Below are positions 26,629-35,870 of a stretch of DNA of 51,746 nt, one piece after another. Both the position numbers and the translations under genes were made by a program. The stretch lies in assembly GCF_000445065.1 (NCBI RefSeq), contig NZ_ATHO01000032.1, positions 1 through 51,746 of the forward strand. Reading direction: 5' to 3'. Below the pieces are notes generated by a model. It did not search any database, was not told the DNA's origin, and saw only the letters and a program-made list of their open reading frames with translations. Within the stretch, counting starts at the first letter, position 1. Every line of letters begins with the position of its first letter. This DNA is from Sphingobium quisquiliarum P25. GTDB lineage: Bacteria > Pseudomonadota > Alphaproteobacteria > Sphingomonadales > Sphingomonadaceae.

Positions 26629-27696
26629 TCAGGCCGCGATCCTGTCGAGCTGGCTGATCAGCCGCAGGAATTCGACCTCATCCTCATCATGCGGCGTGCC
26701 GTCTTCATGGAAGATGTCGTGGAACCAGCGTTCCCTCAGCCCTTCCAGATTGGGGTTCTCCCACTTGTCCCATGGCAGGTGCGTCTGCGTCTTGCCCTTG
26801 ACCAGTCCCCAACAGAAGGTGCCGACATCATGCTCCTTCGCCACCGGCAGGATCGACTGGAAGGTGCTGCCCGCCGGGCGCGCCATATATTCGGTGCACA
26901 GCAAAGGCCGCCCCATGGCTTTCAGCCATTTGACGCGCTGGGCGAAATCTTCGGCAATGCCATAATTGTGGAAGGAAATGATGTCCGAATTGCCCGTCTG
27001 CGCCCGCTGGATGGGGCTTAGCAGGTCGGGGGCCGACCAGTCGCCAAGCCAGATGCCGCTGGTCAGCGGCTGCACCGGGTTCATCTCCCGCGCCCATCCG
27101 AACGCGGCAACCAGCAATGGCACCACCAGATCGGCCTTCGCCTTGAGCGCGACGGGATCGCACAGCGCGACCTCCGGGCCATTGTCCGGCTCGTTCCAGA
27201 TGTCCCACGCAATCACGCGCGGGTCCTGTCCAAAGCGGCTGACGACGCCGCGGACATATTCCTCCAGTCGGCCATGCTCGCCGATATTCTCAAGCGCGCG
27301 AATGCCGGGAGACTGCACCCAGCCGCTATTGTGGACGCCTTCGCGCGGCTGCGGCTGCGGCCCAAGCGAAGGTTCGGGATGCCAGCAGGAATCGAACAGC
27401 ACCAGCATGGTGCGAATGCCATGACCATCCGCGACGGACAGGAAGGCATCGACCCGGCTGAGGAAATCCTCGCTCCCCTCAAGCCACAGAAGATCGTGGA
27501 GATAGACGCGCACGGAGTTCATTCCGACCGACGCCGCCAGCGCCAGTTCCCGGTCTATCGTGGCAAGGTCGAATGTGCTGCCCTGCCACATTTCCAACTG
27601 ATTGATTGCATTTGACGGGGTGAAATTGCACCCCACCAGCCAAGGCTGCGCCTTGAACCAAGCATGCGCCGCTTCCGGCGTCCAACGTTCGCCCAT
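26629..27696 (-). CDS. GH-A clan glycoside hydrolase (cellulase/GH5-like), cytoplasmic
   Basis: A 355-residue TIM-barrel protein with no signal peptide. The family opening is QPWLVGCNFTPSNAINQLEMW. The acid/base is in AWDIWNEPDNG (E169) and the nucleophile in PLLCTEYMARP (E269), both at the ends of expected strands 4 and 7. Homologues are usually named cellulase family or 1,4-beta-xylanase, but the lack of a secretion signal argues against polysaccharide digestion outside the cell. ATG 27696 is chosen because family members start here; GTG 27711 or ATG 27750 are alternatives. Last of three glycosidase-like genes on this strand. Confidence 0.85.
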   Translation of the reverse strand: MGERWTPEAAHAWFKAQPWLVGCNFTPSNAINQLEMWQGSTFDLATIDRELALAASVGMNSVRVYLHDLLWLEGSEDFLSRVDAFLSVADGHGIRTMLVLFDSCWHPEPSLGPQPQPREGVHNSGWVQSPGIRALENIGEHGRLEEYVRGVVSRFGQDPRVIAWDIWNEPDNGPEVALCDPVALKAKADLVVPLLVAAFGWAREMNPVQPLTSGIWLGDWSAPDLLSPIQRAQTGNSDIISFHNYGIAEDFAQRVKWLKAMGRPLLCTEYMARPAGSTFQSILPVAKEHDVGTFCWGLVKGKTQTHLPWDKWENPNLEGLRERWFHDIFHEDGTPHDEDEVEFLRLISQLDRIAA

Positions 27697-27763
27697 AACT
27701 ATCCCGCTCACGACCCCATTCCCCTTTGTCCCACCCCCGTGGCGGGCCATTAGGGATCAGGAA

Positions 27764-27804
27764 ATTATAGGGCAAGATACTTAACTGGATCTGAGTAATC
27801 AGAT
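27764..27804 (-). promoter_or_regulatory. Candidate promoter with palindrome ahead of the GH5-like gene
   Basis: A minus-strand TATAAT (27769-27764) lies in an AT-rich island in otherwise GC-rich DNA. A perfect palindrome ATCTGA-N4-TCAGAT (27789-27804) overlaps the -35 position. It may bind an activator that drives the GH5-like gene on its own. The -35 itself is poor. Confidence 0.35.
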
Positions 27805-27867
27805 TTCTTCATCAATTGGCGGCTTGTTTTAAATCGTTACGTCAACGGTTTTATTGCGCCTCTTCTA

Positions 27868-29181
27868 TTACCGGCCTACGCTCTCGCTCGACTGCGCTTG
27901 CGAAGGGGTACGCCCCAGCATTTCCCCCGCGCTTTGTTCCTGTTCGCGCGCGTCGATCCGCCCGCTGTGGGACGGCGGCACGACCGGCACGACCAGGCAG
28001 ACGCTCTGCGCGGGCAGCACGTCGCGCCAGTCCGCGATCAATTGCTTATAGGCCTTGCCCACCGGCCTGATCTTGCGGTCCAGATCGTAAAGGCCGACAG
28101 GGCTGACACGGCCATTCTGTTCGCGCAGCGCCGTGTCCCAATCCATCTGGTCGGTCAGCGAATACCAGGTGAAGCCGACCGTCGGAATGCCGACATTGCG
28201 TAGACGCAAAACATTGGCCCATTCCTTCCACAGCCAGTTCACCGCCTCGTCGCCGCGCGGCCCTTCCGACAGGTTGGTTTCCGTATGCATGACCGGCAGG
28301 CCGTAGCGGCCATAATATTGGCGCGTAATCTCGCTATAGCCGAAGACTTCCCCGGCGGCCCATGTGCGGCCGTCCTGATGCACGCGATGTTCGTTGGTGC
28401 AATAATAGTCATTGCCCAATATGCAATGCTGCTTCAGCCGGTTGCCCAGGAAGAAATGATATTCCTCCCGCGTCATGCCGTTATCCATCAGATATTCGTA
28501 CATCTCGCTGTCGACCCGGCGGCCATAATTGAGGTCGAGGCTCAGGAACCGGCGCGAATTCATGATTTCGGCAGGGCCGATGGCGGCGGGACTGTCGGCG
28601 TGGAAATATTCCGAAGATTCGCTCTGGATGAAAATCGCGTCCGGTCTGCGCTCCAGCACCGCGCGCATCGCCAGCACATTGGCCTTGACGATATGCTTGA
28701 GCGCGGTGACGAAAGCCCGGTCGCTGGTCATCTGCTCGTTCCACCAGCCGTAAAGGGCGGAAAAAACCGCGCAGATGAACATCTCGTTGATCGGCGTATA
28801 TAGCTGAACCCAATGATAGCGTTCGGCAAAGGCGGCCGCATAGCCAGCGAAATGTTCAGGGAAGTCGGGGTTCTGGAAATTGCCGATCCAGTCGGGAACG
28901 CCGAAGTGGCAAAGGTCGACGATCGGCGTGATGTCGCGGCGGCGCAGATCGTTCAACGTCAGGTCGGAAAATTCCCAGTCATATTTTCCGGGGCCCAGCA
29001 AGGTCCGGTGCAATGGCGGGCCGAAACGCAGATAGCGGATGCCCAGATCTTCGACCAGATCGAAATCTTCGCGCCATCTTTCATAATGACCGCACGCCTC
29101 CATCTGGTCGACACGAGTCCGCCCGCCGTTGATGGTGGGGATGCTGTTTTCGATCCCCGTGCAGAACATGAAATTGGCCAT
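27868..29181 (-). CDS. Family 1 glycoside hydrolase-like protein
   Basis: A 437-residue GH1-type TIM barrel without signal peptide. The acid/base is in QLYTPINEMF (E133) and the nucleophile in PVMHTETNLSEG (E301). Tyr and Trp residues near FTWYSLTDQMDWD resemble the beta-glucosidase aglycone site. It is distantly related to classical beta-glucosidases, so the substrate is open. The final 45 residues (after PAQSVCLVVPV) look disordered and extend beyond the barrel. It lies 89 nt downstream of the fused GH1/RmlD gene and 171 nt upstream of the GH5-like gene. Confidence 0.85.
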   Translation of the reverse strand: MANFMFCTGIENSIPTINGGRTRVDQMEACGHYERWREDFDLVEDLGIRYLRFGPPLHRTLLGPGKYDWEFSDLTLNDLRRRDITPIVDLCHFGVPDWIGNFQNPDFPEHFAGYAAAFAERYHWVQLYTPINEMFICAVFSALYGWWNEQMTSDRAFVTALKHIVKANVLAMRAVLERRPDAIFIQSESSEYFHADSPAAIGPAEIMNSRRFLSLDLNYGRRVDSEMYEYLMDNGMTREEYHFFLGNRLKQHCILGNDYYCTNEHRVHQDGRTWAAGEVFGYSEITRQYYGRYGLPVMHTETNLSEGPRGDEAVNWLWKEWANVLRLRNVGIPTVGFTWYSLTDQMDWDTALREQNGRVSPVGLYDLDRKIRPVGKAYKQLIADWRDVLPAQSVCLVVPVVPPSHSGRIDAREQEQSAGEMLGRTPSQAQSSESVGR

Positions 29182-29270
29182 AGCGATGCTTCACCCGCAA
29201 GCGTGCTGCCCCGGCGGCAACGACTTGTAAGCCAACGCGCCGCTTTCCCGCTGGTTGCCCCGTGATGCGA

Positions 29271-31460
29271 TCAGGCGGCCTGCAAGGCGATCTGCGGCGC
29301 AAGATGATCGGCGAAATGATCGATGGCGCAGGACAGGGGCGGAAGGTGCGCGCCTCTGTCGCTGGCCAGCGCGGCATTGGCTGGCCGCGCCGCCTTCCAG
29401 CCAAAGCCCGCATGCGGAACGCCCTGGATCAGCGCGGGATCATGGCCGCACCGCTGCGCCACGCGCCGGGCGAACTCCGCCCAGGACAGCGCTTCGCCGT
29501 TGCTCAGGTGCCAGATGCCGGTTTCGCGGTCGATCAACAGGTCCAGCGCGGTCGATGTCAGGTGCGGGACATAGGTGGGCGTGATCACCAGATCGTCGGC
29601 GGCGGCAAAGGGCCTGCCGCTGCGCAGCGTCTGGATCACCGCATGGGCGAAGTTGAACTGGTCGTGCGGCGAGAAGAAGGCGGCGGTGCGGATGATCAGG
29701 TGCGCCCCGTCCAGCGCGGCGATGCCTTCCTCCATCCGCGCCTTGCTGATCCCGTAATTGTTGCACGGGCGGATGGCGTCGCCTTCGACATAGGGCGCGC
29801 CCTTGTCCCCGCCGAACACCAGGTCGCTGGAGAAGGACAGGGTGGGGATGCGCCGTTCGCCACAGGCCCTAGCGAGCGCGATCGCTCCGGCCGCGTTGGC
29901 GGTCAGGCAGGGGCCTTCCTCATCCTCCGCATCATCGACGCGCACCCATCCGGCCGCGTTCGCGACGGCCCAGGGCTGAATGCGGTCCAGCGCCGCCTCT
30001 ATGCTGCGGCCGTCGGACAGGTCCAGGTCCGCCCGGCGCGTCAGCACATAGGGGATGTTCCGCAGGCGGCAGGCGCCGGCGATCGCCTGACCCAGCGTGC
30101 CGGTCGCGCCGCAGATCAGCAGGGGCTTGATGGCGCGAACCTCACGGCCCAGCCCAATATGCTGCACCATCGGCGCTGGCCGCGCGACGGGCGGATGCAC
30201 CATGCGTTCGGGCCGCTGCCACCATCCCGTGCCGGTCGCCGCCAGCGGCCGCTCCGCCTTGCCGCGCAGGGACCGGAGCAGGGGGATCATGGCCGTTGGC
30301 CGGGGCCGCCCGCTGCTGACGTCCCAGACGCCCGGTTCATAATGGCCGGGCCGGGTGAGCAGCGTGTTCCATCCCACGCTCCCCAGCAGCGACCAGATCG
30401 TCACCGCCTCCACGGACATGCCTTCGCCGTTCAGCCGCGTGGCGATGTCCCAGGCCTGAGCGACCCAGCGCAACTGTTCCTCGCGGGTGCAGCCATTATG
30501 CACTTCCGTCACGGCGACGGGCAGGCGATAGCGTTCCCACGCCTCCCGCACCGCGCCCTCCAGCCCCTGCGGCGGCGGCTCCAGCACCCGCACCGCCTCG
30601 ACATCGGCGTACAACTGCACCTCGCTGCCGCCATGCACGTGATGCGGGTATCGCTGCAAGCGATGGTCGAGGAACCGGTCGCTGGTCAGATAATGATTGA
30701 TGCCGATTACGTCTGGCGGGCAGGGGTCGTCCGCTATGGCGCTCAGCCTGTCTTCCAGCCCGCAAGCGGCCATGCGATCCCACAGGGGATGATCGCGCGT
30801 CACCATGCCGCAAAGCAGGTCCCAGCCCGCCCAGCGCCGTATATTGTCGAACCGCGCCTGCTCGCGCAGCGACGCGGTGGCGTAGGTGCGGCCAAGGTCG
30901 TCGGTCTGGATCAGCCGGGCCGCCGGATTGACGCGCCTGATCTCCCGCATCGCCAGCCGCGTCCCGTCGATCTGGTTGAGCAGCGCCAGCCAGAACAGCC
31001 TTTCCGACCGCGCATGCGGATACCAATGGGCATAGAGCGCCGAAAAGCGCGCCGTGGTCAGCGGCTCGTTGACCGGCGTCCAGTCGCTGATCCAGGGATA
31101 GCGTTCGGCGGTGCGGCGCGCATGCTCCGCCAGCCCGGAAGCAAAATCGTCATCGACCAGGCTGGTATAGCGCGGACCGCTGCCATGATGGACAAGCCCG
31201 GCGATCACGCGCAGGTCCAGTTGCCTCAGCCGGGCGAGCCGTTCGTCGGTCCAGCTCCAGTCGCACCGGTCTGGGCTGTCCGGGCTGATCCGCTCCCATA
31301 GCAGTGGATAGCGGATCGCCTGAAGCCCGATCGCGGCGAAATGGCCGATATCCTCCACCCGGTGCTGGTGTCCGGTCGCATGGATCTGATCGCCAAAGCG
31401 TTCGCCCACCCGGTTGACCGTGCATTCCAGCCCGCCCCAAAGCTCCGGCTGCTTCGACAT
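29271..31460 (-). CDS. GH1-type glycosidase fused to an RmlD-like sugar-nucleotide reductase
   Basis: A 729-residue two-domain protein. Residues 1-400 are a GH1-type barrel with acid/base in DWTPVNEP (E132) and candidate nucleophile in VAVTEVHNG (E319). After a linker, residues 445-725 are an extended short-chain dehydrogenase of the RmlD (dTDP-4-dehydrorhamnose reductase) type: Rossmann loop CGATGTLGQAI (G451-G457), SFSSDLVFGG and the YGISK catalytic pair (Y569, K573). ATG 31460 has GGAGGA 4 nt upstream. Cytoplasmic. An exact EcfG-type promoter lies upstream. The fusion implies that a glycosidase or transglycosidase acts alongside nucleotide-sugar reduction; the product is unknown. Confidence 0.88.
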   Translation of the reverse strand: MSKQPELWGGLECTVNRVGERFGDQIHATGHQHRVEDIGHFAAIGLQAIRYPLLWERISPDSPDRCDWSWTDERLARLRQLDLRVIAGLVHHGSGPRYTSLVDDDFASGLAEHARRTAERYPWISDWTPVNEPLTTARFSALYAHWYPHARSERLFWLALLNQIDGTRLAMREIRRVNPAARLIQTDDLGRTYATASLREQARFDNIRRWAGWDLLCGMVTRDHPLWDRMAACGLEDRLSAIADDPCPPDVIGINHYLTSDRFLDHRLQRYPHHVHGGSEVQLYADVEAVRVLEPPPQGLEGAVREAWERYRLPVAVTEVHNGCTREEQLRWVAQAWDIATRLNGEGMSVEAVTIWSLLGSVGWNTLLTRPGHYEPGVWDVSSGRPRPTAMIPLLRSLRGKAERPLAATGTGWWQRPERMVHPPVARPAPMVQHIGLGREVRAIKPLLICGATGTLGQAIAGACRLRNIPYVLTRRADLDLSDGRSIEAALDRIQPWAVANAAGWVRVDDAEDEEGPCLTANAAGAIALARACGERRIPTLSFSSDLVFGGDKGAPYVEGDAIRPCNNYGISKARMEEGIAALDGAHLIIRTAAFFSPHDQFNFAHAVIQTLRSGRPFAAADDLVITPTYVPHLTSTALDLLIDRETGIWHLSNGEALSWAEFARRVAQRCGHDPALIQGVPHAGFGWKAARPANAALASDRGAHLPPLSCAIDHFADHLAPQIALQAA

Positions 31461-31522
31461 AGGGTCCTCCGCGTCTGCTGATGCCGCCTGCGGCAGCGCA
31501 GCGGACAATTATTTCGCATCCG

Positions 31523-31548
31523 AACGGATATTCAACCCAGGTCGTTCC
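31523..31548 (-). promoter_or_regulatory. EcfG-type promoter, GGAAC-N17-CGTT
   Basis: On the minus strand GGAAC (31548-31544), 17 nt, then CGTT (31526-31523). Exact consensus, 63 nt before the ATG of the GH1-RmlD fusion gene and facing the glycosidase operon. Confidence 0.75.
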
Positions 31549-31589
31549 CATTTCCAGCAACGAAGCAATCTAGATCAGCCGCTATTTCA

Positions 31590-31615
31590 GGAACGTTATA
31601 CCCCCGCGCCGGGTT
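31590..31615 (+). promoter_or_regulatory. Near-consensus EcfG-type promoter, GGAAC-N17-GGTT
   Basis: GGAAC (31590-31594), 17 nt, then GGTT (31612-31615). One mismatch in the -10 (CGTT). It faces the glycosyltransferase-UGM gene at 31649, back to back with the exact site on the other strand. Confidence 0.5.
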
Positions 31616-31648
31616 TAGACGCCGTTCACACAGCAGAAAGGTTTGCTC

Positions 31649-34009
31649 ATGGTCCGGCCCCATTCAACGTCATGGCATGGAACTGGACAAGGTTCGACGC
31701 ACACCCTGATCTGCTTTAGCCATCTTCGCTGGAATTTCGTTTTCCAGCGCCCCCAGCATCTGATGAGCCGCTTCGCCGCGCAGGGCCGTGTCCTGTTCTG
31801 GGAAGAACCGATCCATGTTGAGGGATTGGAAGCCCCCGGCCTGCATGTCGAAAATTGCGCGCAGAGCGGCGTGACGGTGATCACGCCCCGCATCCCCGCC
31901 GATGCTCCGCGCGAACAGGAAGGCGAGACACTCAAGCAGCTGCTCGACCTGTATCTCGCCGGGGAAACGGGGCCAGTCGTCCGCTGGTATTATACCCCGA
32001 TGATGCTGCCCTTTTCCGAGCATGTCATGGCCGACTGCATCGTCTATGACTGCATGGACGAACTTGCCAATTTCAAGGGCGCGCCGCCCGAACTGCTGCC
32101 GCTGGAGCAACGGCTGCTGTCGCAGGCGGACCTCGTCTTCACCGGCGGATACAGTCTGTACGAGGCGAAGAAGGGGAAGCATGCCAATGTCTACCCTTTC
32201 CCCTCCAGCGTCGATGCCGCGCATTTCGCCACCGCCCGGTCGGTGAGGCCGCGGCATGAGGACGGCCTGCCGCGCCTGGGCTTTTATGGCGTGGTGGACG
32301 AACGGATGGATGTGGAACTGCTCGCCATTCTGGCCGATGCCCGGCCGGACTGGCAGGTGGAAATCATTGGCCCCGTGGTGAAGATCAGCCCGGATGACCT
32401 GCCGCAGCGGCCCAATCTGCACTTTCTGGGCGGCAGGGCCTATGAGGAGCTTCCCGCCTGCATCGCTGGATGGGACGTGGCGCTGATGCCCTTCGCCATC
32501 AATGACGCGACCCGCTTCATCAGCCCTACCAAGACGCCGGAATATCTGGCTGCGGGCAAGCCGGTCGTCTCGACGCCGATCACTGATGTGGTGCGCCATT
32601 ATGGCGAGATCGAAGCGGTTCGCATCGCCGAGCGCGGGGACGCGTTCATCGCCGCTTGCGATAAGGCGCTTGCCCTTGCGCGGTCCGGCGGCGGCCATTG
32701 GCTGCAACAGGCGGACAAGGTGCTGGCGGGCATGTCATGGGACAAGAGCTTCCAGCAGATGTCCACGCTGATCAAGGAAGCCATTTCCAAGGGGATGCAC
32801 GCACATCCCATTGTGTCGCCGACCGGCTGGAAAAGCAGCCAGCCGGATCATTATGATGTAATGGTCGTGGGCGCGGGCTTTGCAGGCGCAGTCATGGCGG
32901 AACGGCTGGCGGCGGATGGCGGCAAGCGAGTGCTGGTGGTCGATCGCCGTCCACACGTCGCCGGCAATGCCTTCGACGAATATGACGAAGAGGGCGTGCT
33001 GATCCACCGCTACGGGCCGCATATCTTCCACACCAATTCCGAAGAGATATTCGATTATCTGTCTCGCTTCACCAAATGGCGGCCCTATGAGCATCGGGTT
33101 CTGGCGTCGGTGGATGGCATGCTGGTGCCGATGCCGATCAACCGCACCACGCTGAACCTTCTCTACGGCCTGGACATGAAGACGGAGGAAGAGGTTGCCG
33201 CCTTCCTGGCGGCGAAGGCGGAGCCGGTTTCGGTGGTGCGCACATCGGAGGATGTAGTCATCTCCGCCATCGGGCGTGAGCTATATGAGAAGTTCTTCCA
33301 GGGTTATACCCGCAAACAATGGGGTCTCGACCCTTCGGAGTTGGACAAGGCGGTCACTTCCCGCGTGCCTACCCGAACCAATGTGGACGATCGCTATTTC
33401 ACCGACACGTTCCAGGCGATGCCACTGGAAGGCTATACCCGCATGTTCGAGCGCATGCTGGACCATCCCAATATCGATGTCCTGCTGGGCGTCGATTATT
33501 GCAAGGTGCGGGACGCCTATCCGCATGATCATCTGGTGTTCACCGGACCGATCGACGAATATTTCGGCTTCCGCTTCGGCAAGCTGCCCTACCGCTCACT
33601 GCATTTCCAGCATGAGCGGCTGGATATGGAGCGGTTTCAGGATGTCGCGGTGGTGAACTATCCATCGCCCGATGTCCCATATACGCGGATTACTGAATAT
33701 AAGCATCTGACTGGCCAGCAAGCGCCGAAAACCAGCATCACCTATGAATATCCCGCGGCTGAGGGCGACCCCTATTATCCCATCCCTCGGGCTGAAAATC
33801 AGGCGCTGTTCAAACGCTATGAAGCGCTGGCGATGGTGCAGGCGGACGTGACATTCGTGGGTCGGCTGGCCACATACCGCTATTACAATATGGACCAGGT
33901 CGTAGGACAAGCGCTCGCCACCTACCGGCGCATGTCGAAGCGCCGCATGGTGCAGCAGACGCTTGCGGAGAAGACCAGCATAGCGCGCCCATCGACCAGC
34001 GCGCCCTGA
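31649..34009 (+). CDS. Glycosyltransferase fused to UDP-galactopyranose mutase
   Basis: A 786-residue bifunctional protein. Residues 18-380 resemble a GT-B/family 1-type glycosyltransferase (HLRWNFVFQRPQHLM at the start, LGFYGVVDERMD, then PFAINDATRFISPTKTPEYL as the donor-site block). Residues 402-770 are UDP-galactopyranose mutase: FAD loop VVGAGFAGAVMAE (G408-G413), YTRKQWG (553-559) and the C-terminal GRLATYRYYNMDQV. UGM makes UDP-galactofuranose, the donor for furanose glycans. ATG 31649 has AAAGG 8 nt upstream. A Met at residue 383 preceded by AAGGGG could allow a separate UGM product. Divergent from the glycosidase operon. Confidence 0.9.
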   Translation: MVRPHSTSWHGTGQGSTHTLICFSHLRWNFVFQRPQHLMSRFAAQGRVLFWEEPIHVEGLEAPGLHVENCAQSGVTVITPRIPADAPREQEGETLKQLLDLYLAGETGPVVRWYYTPMMLPFSEHVMADCIVYDCMDELANFKGAPPELLPLEQRLLSQADLVFTGGYSLYEAKKGKHANVYPFPSSVDAAHFATARSVRPRHEDGLPRLGFYGVVDERMDVELLAILADARPDWQVEIIGPVVKISPDDLPQRPNLHFLGGRAYEELPACIAGWDVALMPFAINDATRFISPTKTPEYLAAGKPVVSTPITDVVRHYGEIEAVRIAERGDAFIAACDKALALARSGGGHWLQQADKVLAGMSWDKSFQQMSTLIKEAISKGMHAHPIVSPTGWKSSQPDHYDVMVVGAGFAGAVMAERLAADGGKRVLVVDRRPHVAGNAFDEYDEEGVLIHRYGPHIFHTNSEEIFDYLSRFTKWRPYEHRVLASVDGMLVPMPINRTTLNLLYGLDMKTEEEVAAFLAAKAEPVSVVRTSEDVVISAIGRELYEKFFQGYTRKQWGLDPSELDKAVTSRVPTRTNVDDRYFTDTFQAMPLEGYTRMFERMLDHPNIDVLLGVDYCKVRDAYPHDHLVFTGPIDEYFGFRFGKLPYRSLHFQHERLDMERFQDVAVVNYPSPDVPYTRITEYKHLTGQQAPKTSITYEYPAAEGDPYYPIPRAENQALFKRYEALAMVQADVTFVGRLATYRYYNMDQVVGQALATYRRMSKRRMVQQTLAEKTSIARPSTSAP

Positions 34010-34027
34010 CACAGGCACGAGGATGGA

Positions 34028-34636
34028 GTGAACGAAAGGACGCCGACCGCGCCGGACCGGGATCAGGAGGGGGATCGTGCCGCCCTCCTGATCATCGACA
34101 TGGTGAACTGCTTTGATTTCGCCGGGGCCGAGGCCGTTCGGCCGCGCGCTTTGGAGGCGGCGAAGGCGATCGCCCGCTTTCGGAAGCAGATGGAGCAGCG
34201 TGGCTGGCCTGTCATCTATGTCAACGACAATTTCGGCGAGTGGCATTCGGAACGGTCGAAGCTGGTCGAACGGGCGCTGGAACATGACAATCCGGTCACC
34301 GCCTTTCTGAGGCCGGACGATGACGACTTTTTCATCATCAAGCCGCAATTTTCAGGTTTCTATTCCACTAACCTCCCTGTTTTGCTGCCCAAGCTGGGCG
34401 TCACCAAGCTGGTCCTGACCGGGATCGCCACCGATATCTGCGTGCTGTTCACGGCGGCGGACGCGCATATGCGGGATTACAAGCTATGGGTGCCCGCGAA
34501 TGCGGTCGCGGCAGAGACGGACGAGCGGGGGCGCTGGGCGCTGGAGATCATGGCCAATAGCATGGGCGCTGAAACGGCGAAGACGGATGACCTGTCTCTG
34601 GACGACTGGATCGCGCATATAGATCGCGATCGCTAA
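34028..34636 (+). CDS. Isochorismatase-family cysteine hydrolase
   Basis: A 202-residue cytoplasmic hydrolase. The catalytic triad is visible: D24 in LLIIDMVNCFD, K105 in FIIKPQFSGF and C138 in GIATDICVLFTAADA. The family includes nicotinamidases and isochorismatases. The region between them lacks the metal-binding histidines of nicotinamidase, so the substrate is open. GTG 34028 with GAGG upstream, 18 nt after the UGM fusion gene and possibly co-transcribed. It converges on a PRC-barrel gene with 5 bp between stops. Confidence 0.88.
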   Translation: MNERTPTAPDRDQEGDRAALLIIDMVNCFDFAGAEAVRPRALEAAKAIARFRKQMEQRGWPVIYVNDNFGEWHSERSKLVERALEHDNPVTAFLRPDDDDFFIIKPQFSGFYSTNLPVLLPKLGVTKLVLTGIATDICVLFTAADAHMRDYKLWVPANAVAAETDERGRWALEIMANSMGAETAKTDDLSLDDWIAHIDRDR

Positions 34637-34641
34637 GATCG

Positions 34642-35244
34642 TCAGCAGGCTTCGGCGAGCGCGACTGGAGCCTTGGCAGGCCAAGCGTCATCCTCCAGCA
34701 CTGGCAGGCGTTGGAAGGTGTCGTCATCAATCCGCAGGGTCAGCTTGTCGCATTCAAAGCCAATGTCGTTGCGGGCTACGGCGCGCAACGTTTCCTGTAT
34801 GCCGCCAATGCCGCCTGAGGCCACGACCACATAGCTGACATTGCCGCTCTCACATTCGACCAGTGCCTCGACCGCCTTGCCCACGGCTTCGCCTGATTGG
34901 CCATGTACCGGCATGCCAGCGACGCCGGTGGCGGTGAAGAGGGTGGATGCGGATGAGCGGCGGCTTGCTTCCTGCGCGGCTTTTCCACCATCCTCATAAG
35001 CGCGTTGCCGCCCCAGCCAGCGCCAGATGCCGACGGCGTTCACCAGCGTGAGGAACAGGTTGGTCGCGAGCAGATTGGTCTGTCCGGTCGAAAAGCCCAC
35101 GGTGGACCACGCGATCGAGCCCACCGTGAAGACCACGAACCCCCAGCCAGTGATGCGAGCGCCCAGATTGGCGGCGGTCATCATCGCGGCGATCATTGTC
35201 GCAACCGGCGCGACCCACCCTGCTATATCTTCCATCCTGCGCAC
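34642..35244 (-). CDS. Membrane-anchored PRC-barrel protein
   Basis: A 200-residue protein. Residues 1-80 carry about three short transmembrane helices (VAPVATMIAAMMTAANLGA; WGFVVFTVGSIAWSTV; LLATNLFLTLVNAVGIW). After an Ala/Ser linker, residues 115-190 match a PRC-barrel beta domain (GEAVGKAVEALVECESGNVS). PRC barrels bind RNA or proteins in relatives; the role here is unknown. GTG 35244 and ATG 35235 are both possible starts and neither has a strong ribosome site. Confidence 0.8.
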   Translation of the reverse strand: MRRMEDIAGWVAPVATMIAAMMTAANLGARITGWGFVVFTVGSIAWSTVGFSTGQTNLLATNLFLTLVNAVGIWRWLGRQRAYEDGGKAAQEASRRSSASTLFTATGVAGMPVHGQSGEAVGKAVEALVECESGNVSYVVVASGGIGGIQETLRAVARNDIGFECDKLTLRIDDDTFQRLPVLEDDAWPAKAPVALAEAC

Positions 35245-35292
35245 AACTCATGAGGCTGGCGAAGGCTGCATAAGCAAGGTAGGCGGAGGAGG

Positions 35293-35763
35293 CTAGCCGA
35301 ACTGTTTTATGACCGAGGCGGTGGAGCTTTCCGTACCTGCTTCGGCGACCAGCGCATAGGCGGCACGGGCTATTACCTCCGACTGGCTGAGTGCGGCGGG
35401 AAGCACGCTGCCCGCCGCCTGGCTGGCGGGTCCCGCATCCATTGTCTGCACAGCGGCGCTACGCGTGAAGAATCCCGCATTGGTGAGCAGGCCGTCCAGC
35501 GATTGACTAGCCTTGACGGCTTGCCCGATTTCAGTCGGGACGTGCGGAGTATAGACTAAAGCTGGCTGCGGCGTTGCCGTTATCACAGGTGACGCGTCGC
35601 TAGCGGCCAGTTCAGGCGATGGCGCAAGAGATGTGGTTTCCGGCGGTGTCGTAGCCGTACTGCCGCTGGTACTGGTGGAGTCCACTGGCGGCGTGGGATT
35701 GCGACTGTTCCAGTTAGCCCAGGCATTGCTGCTGGAATTGATGCTGACCAAGAAAACCTCCAT
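35293..35763 (-). CDS. Hypothetical Ser/Thr/Pro-rich protein
   Basis: A 156-residue protein with no recognised domain. Residues 20-75 are a low-complexity stretch of Ser, Thr and Pro. Residues 85-156 form probable amphipathic helices (IGQAVKASQSLDGLLTNAGF, ALSQSEVIARAAYALVAEAG). It has no signal peptide or hydrophobic helix. ATG 35763 has a weak GGGGAA upstream, and it is 48 nt before the PRC-barrel gene on the same strand. It is the least certain of the reported genes here because it depends on codon pattern and spacing only. Confidence 0.55.
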   Translation of the reverse strand: MEVFLVSINSSSNAWANWNSRNPTPPVDSTSTSGSTATTPPETTSLAPSPELAASDASPVITATPQPALVYTPHVPTEIGQAVKASQSLDGLLTNAGFFTRSAAVQTMDAGPASQAAGSVLPAALSQSEVIARAAYALVAEAGTESSTASVIKQFG

Positions 35764-35870
35764 TTCCCCGAGGGATGCTCTACCTCGCCATCCTTTTCCA
35801 ATCGTGCAACAACGTCGGTAGCGCGCCGTTAAGCACGACTTTCACGGACATCTTCAATGCGCCTTTCCTC

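Noticed and set aside
29262..31301. Long antisense open frame of about 680 codons opposite the GH1-RmlD gene
   Set aside because: Same GC-bias effect. The product has no recognisable domain, whereas the sense protein has complete motifs.
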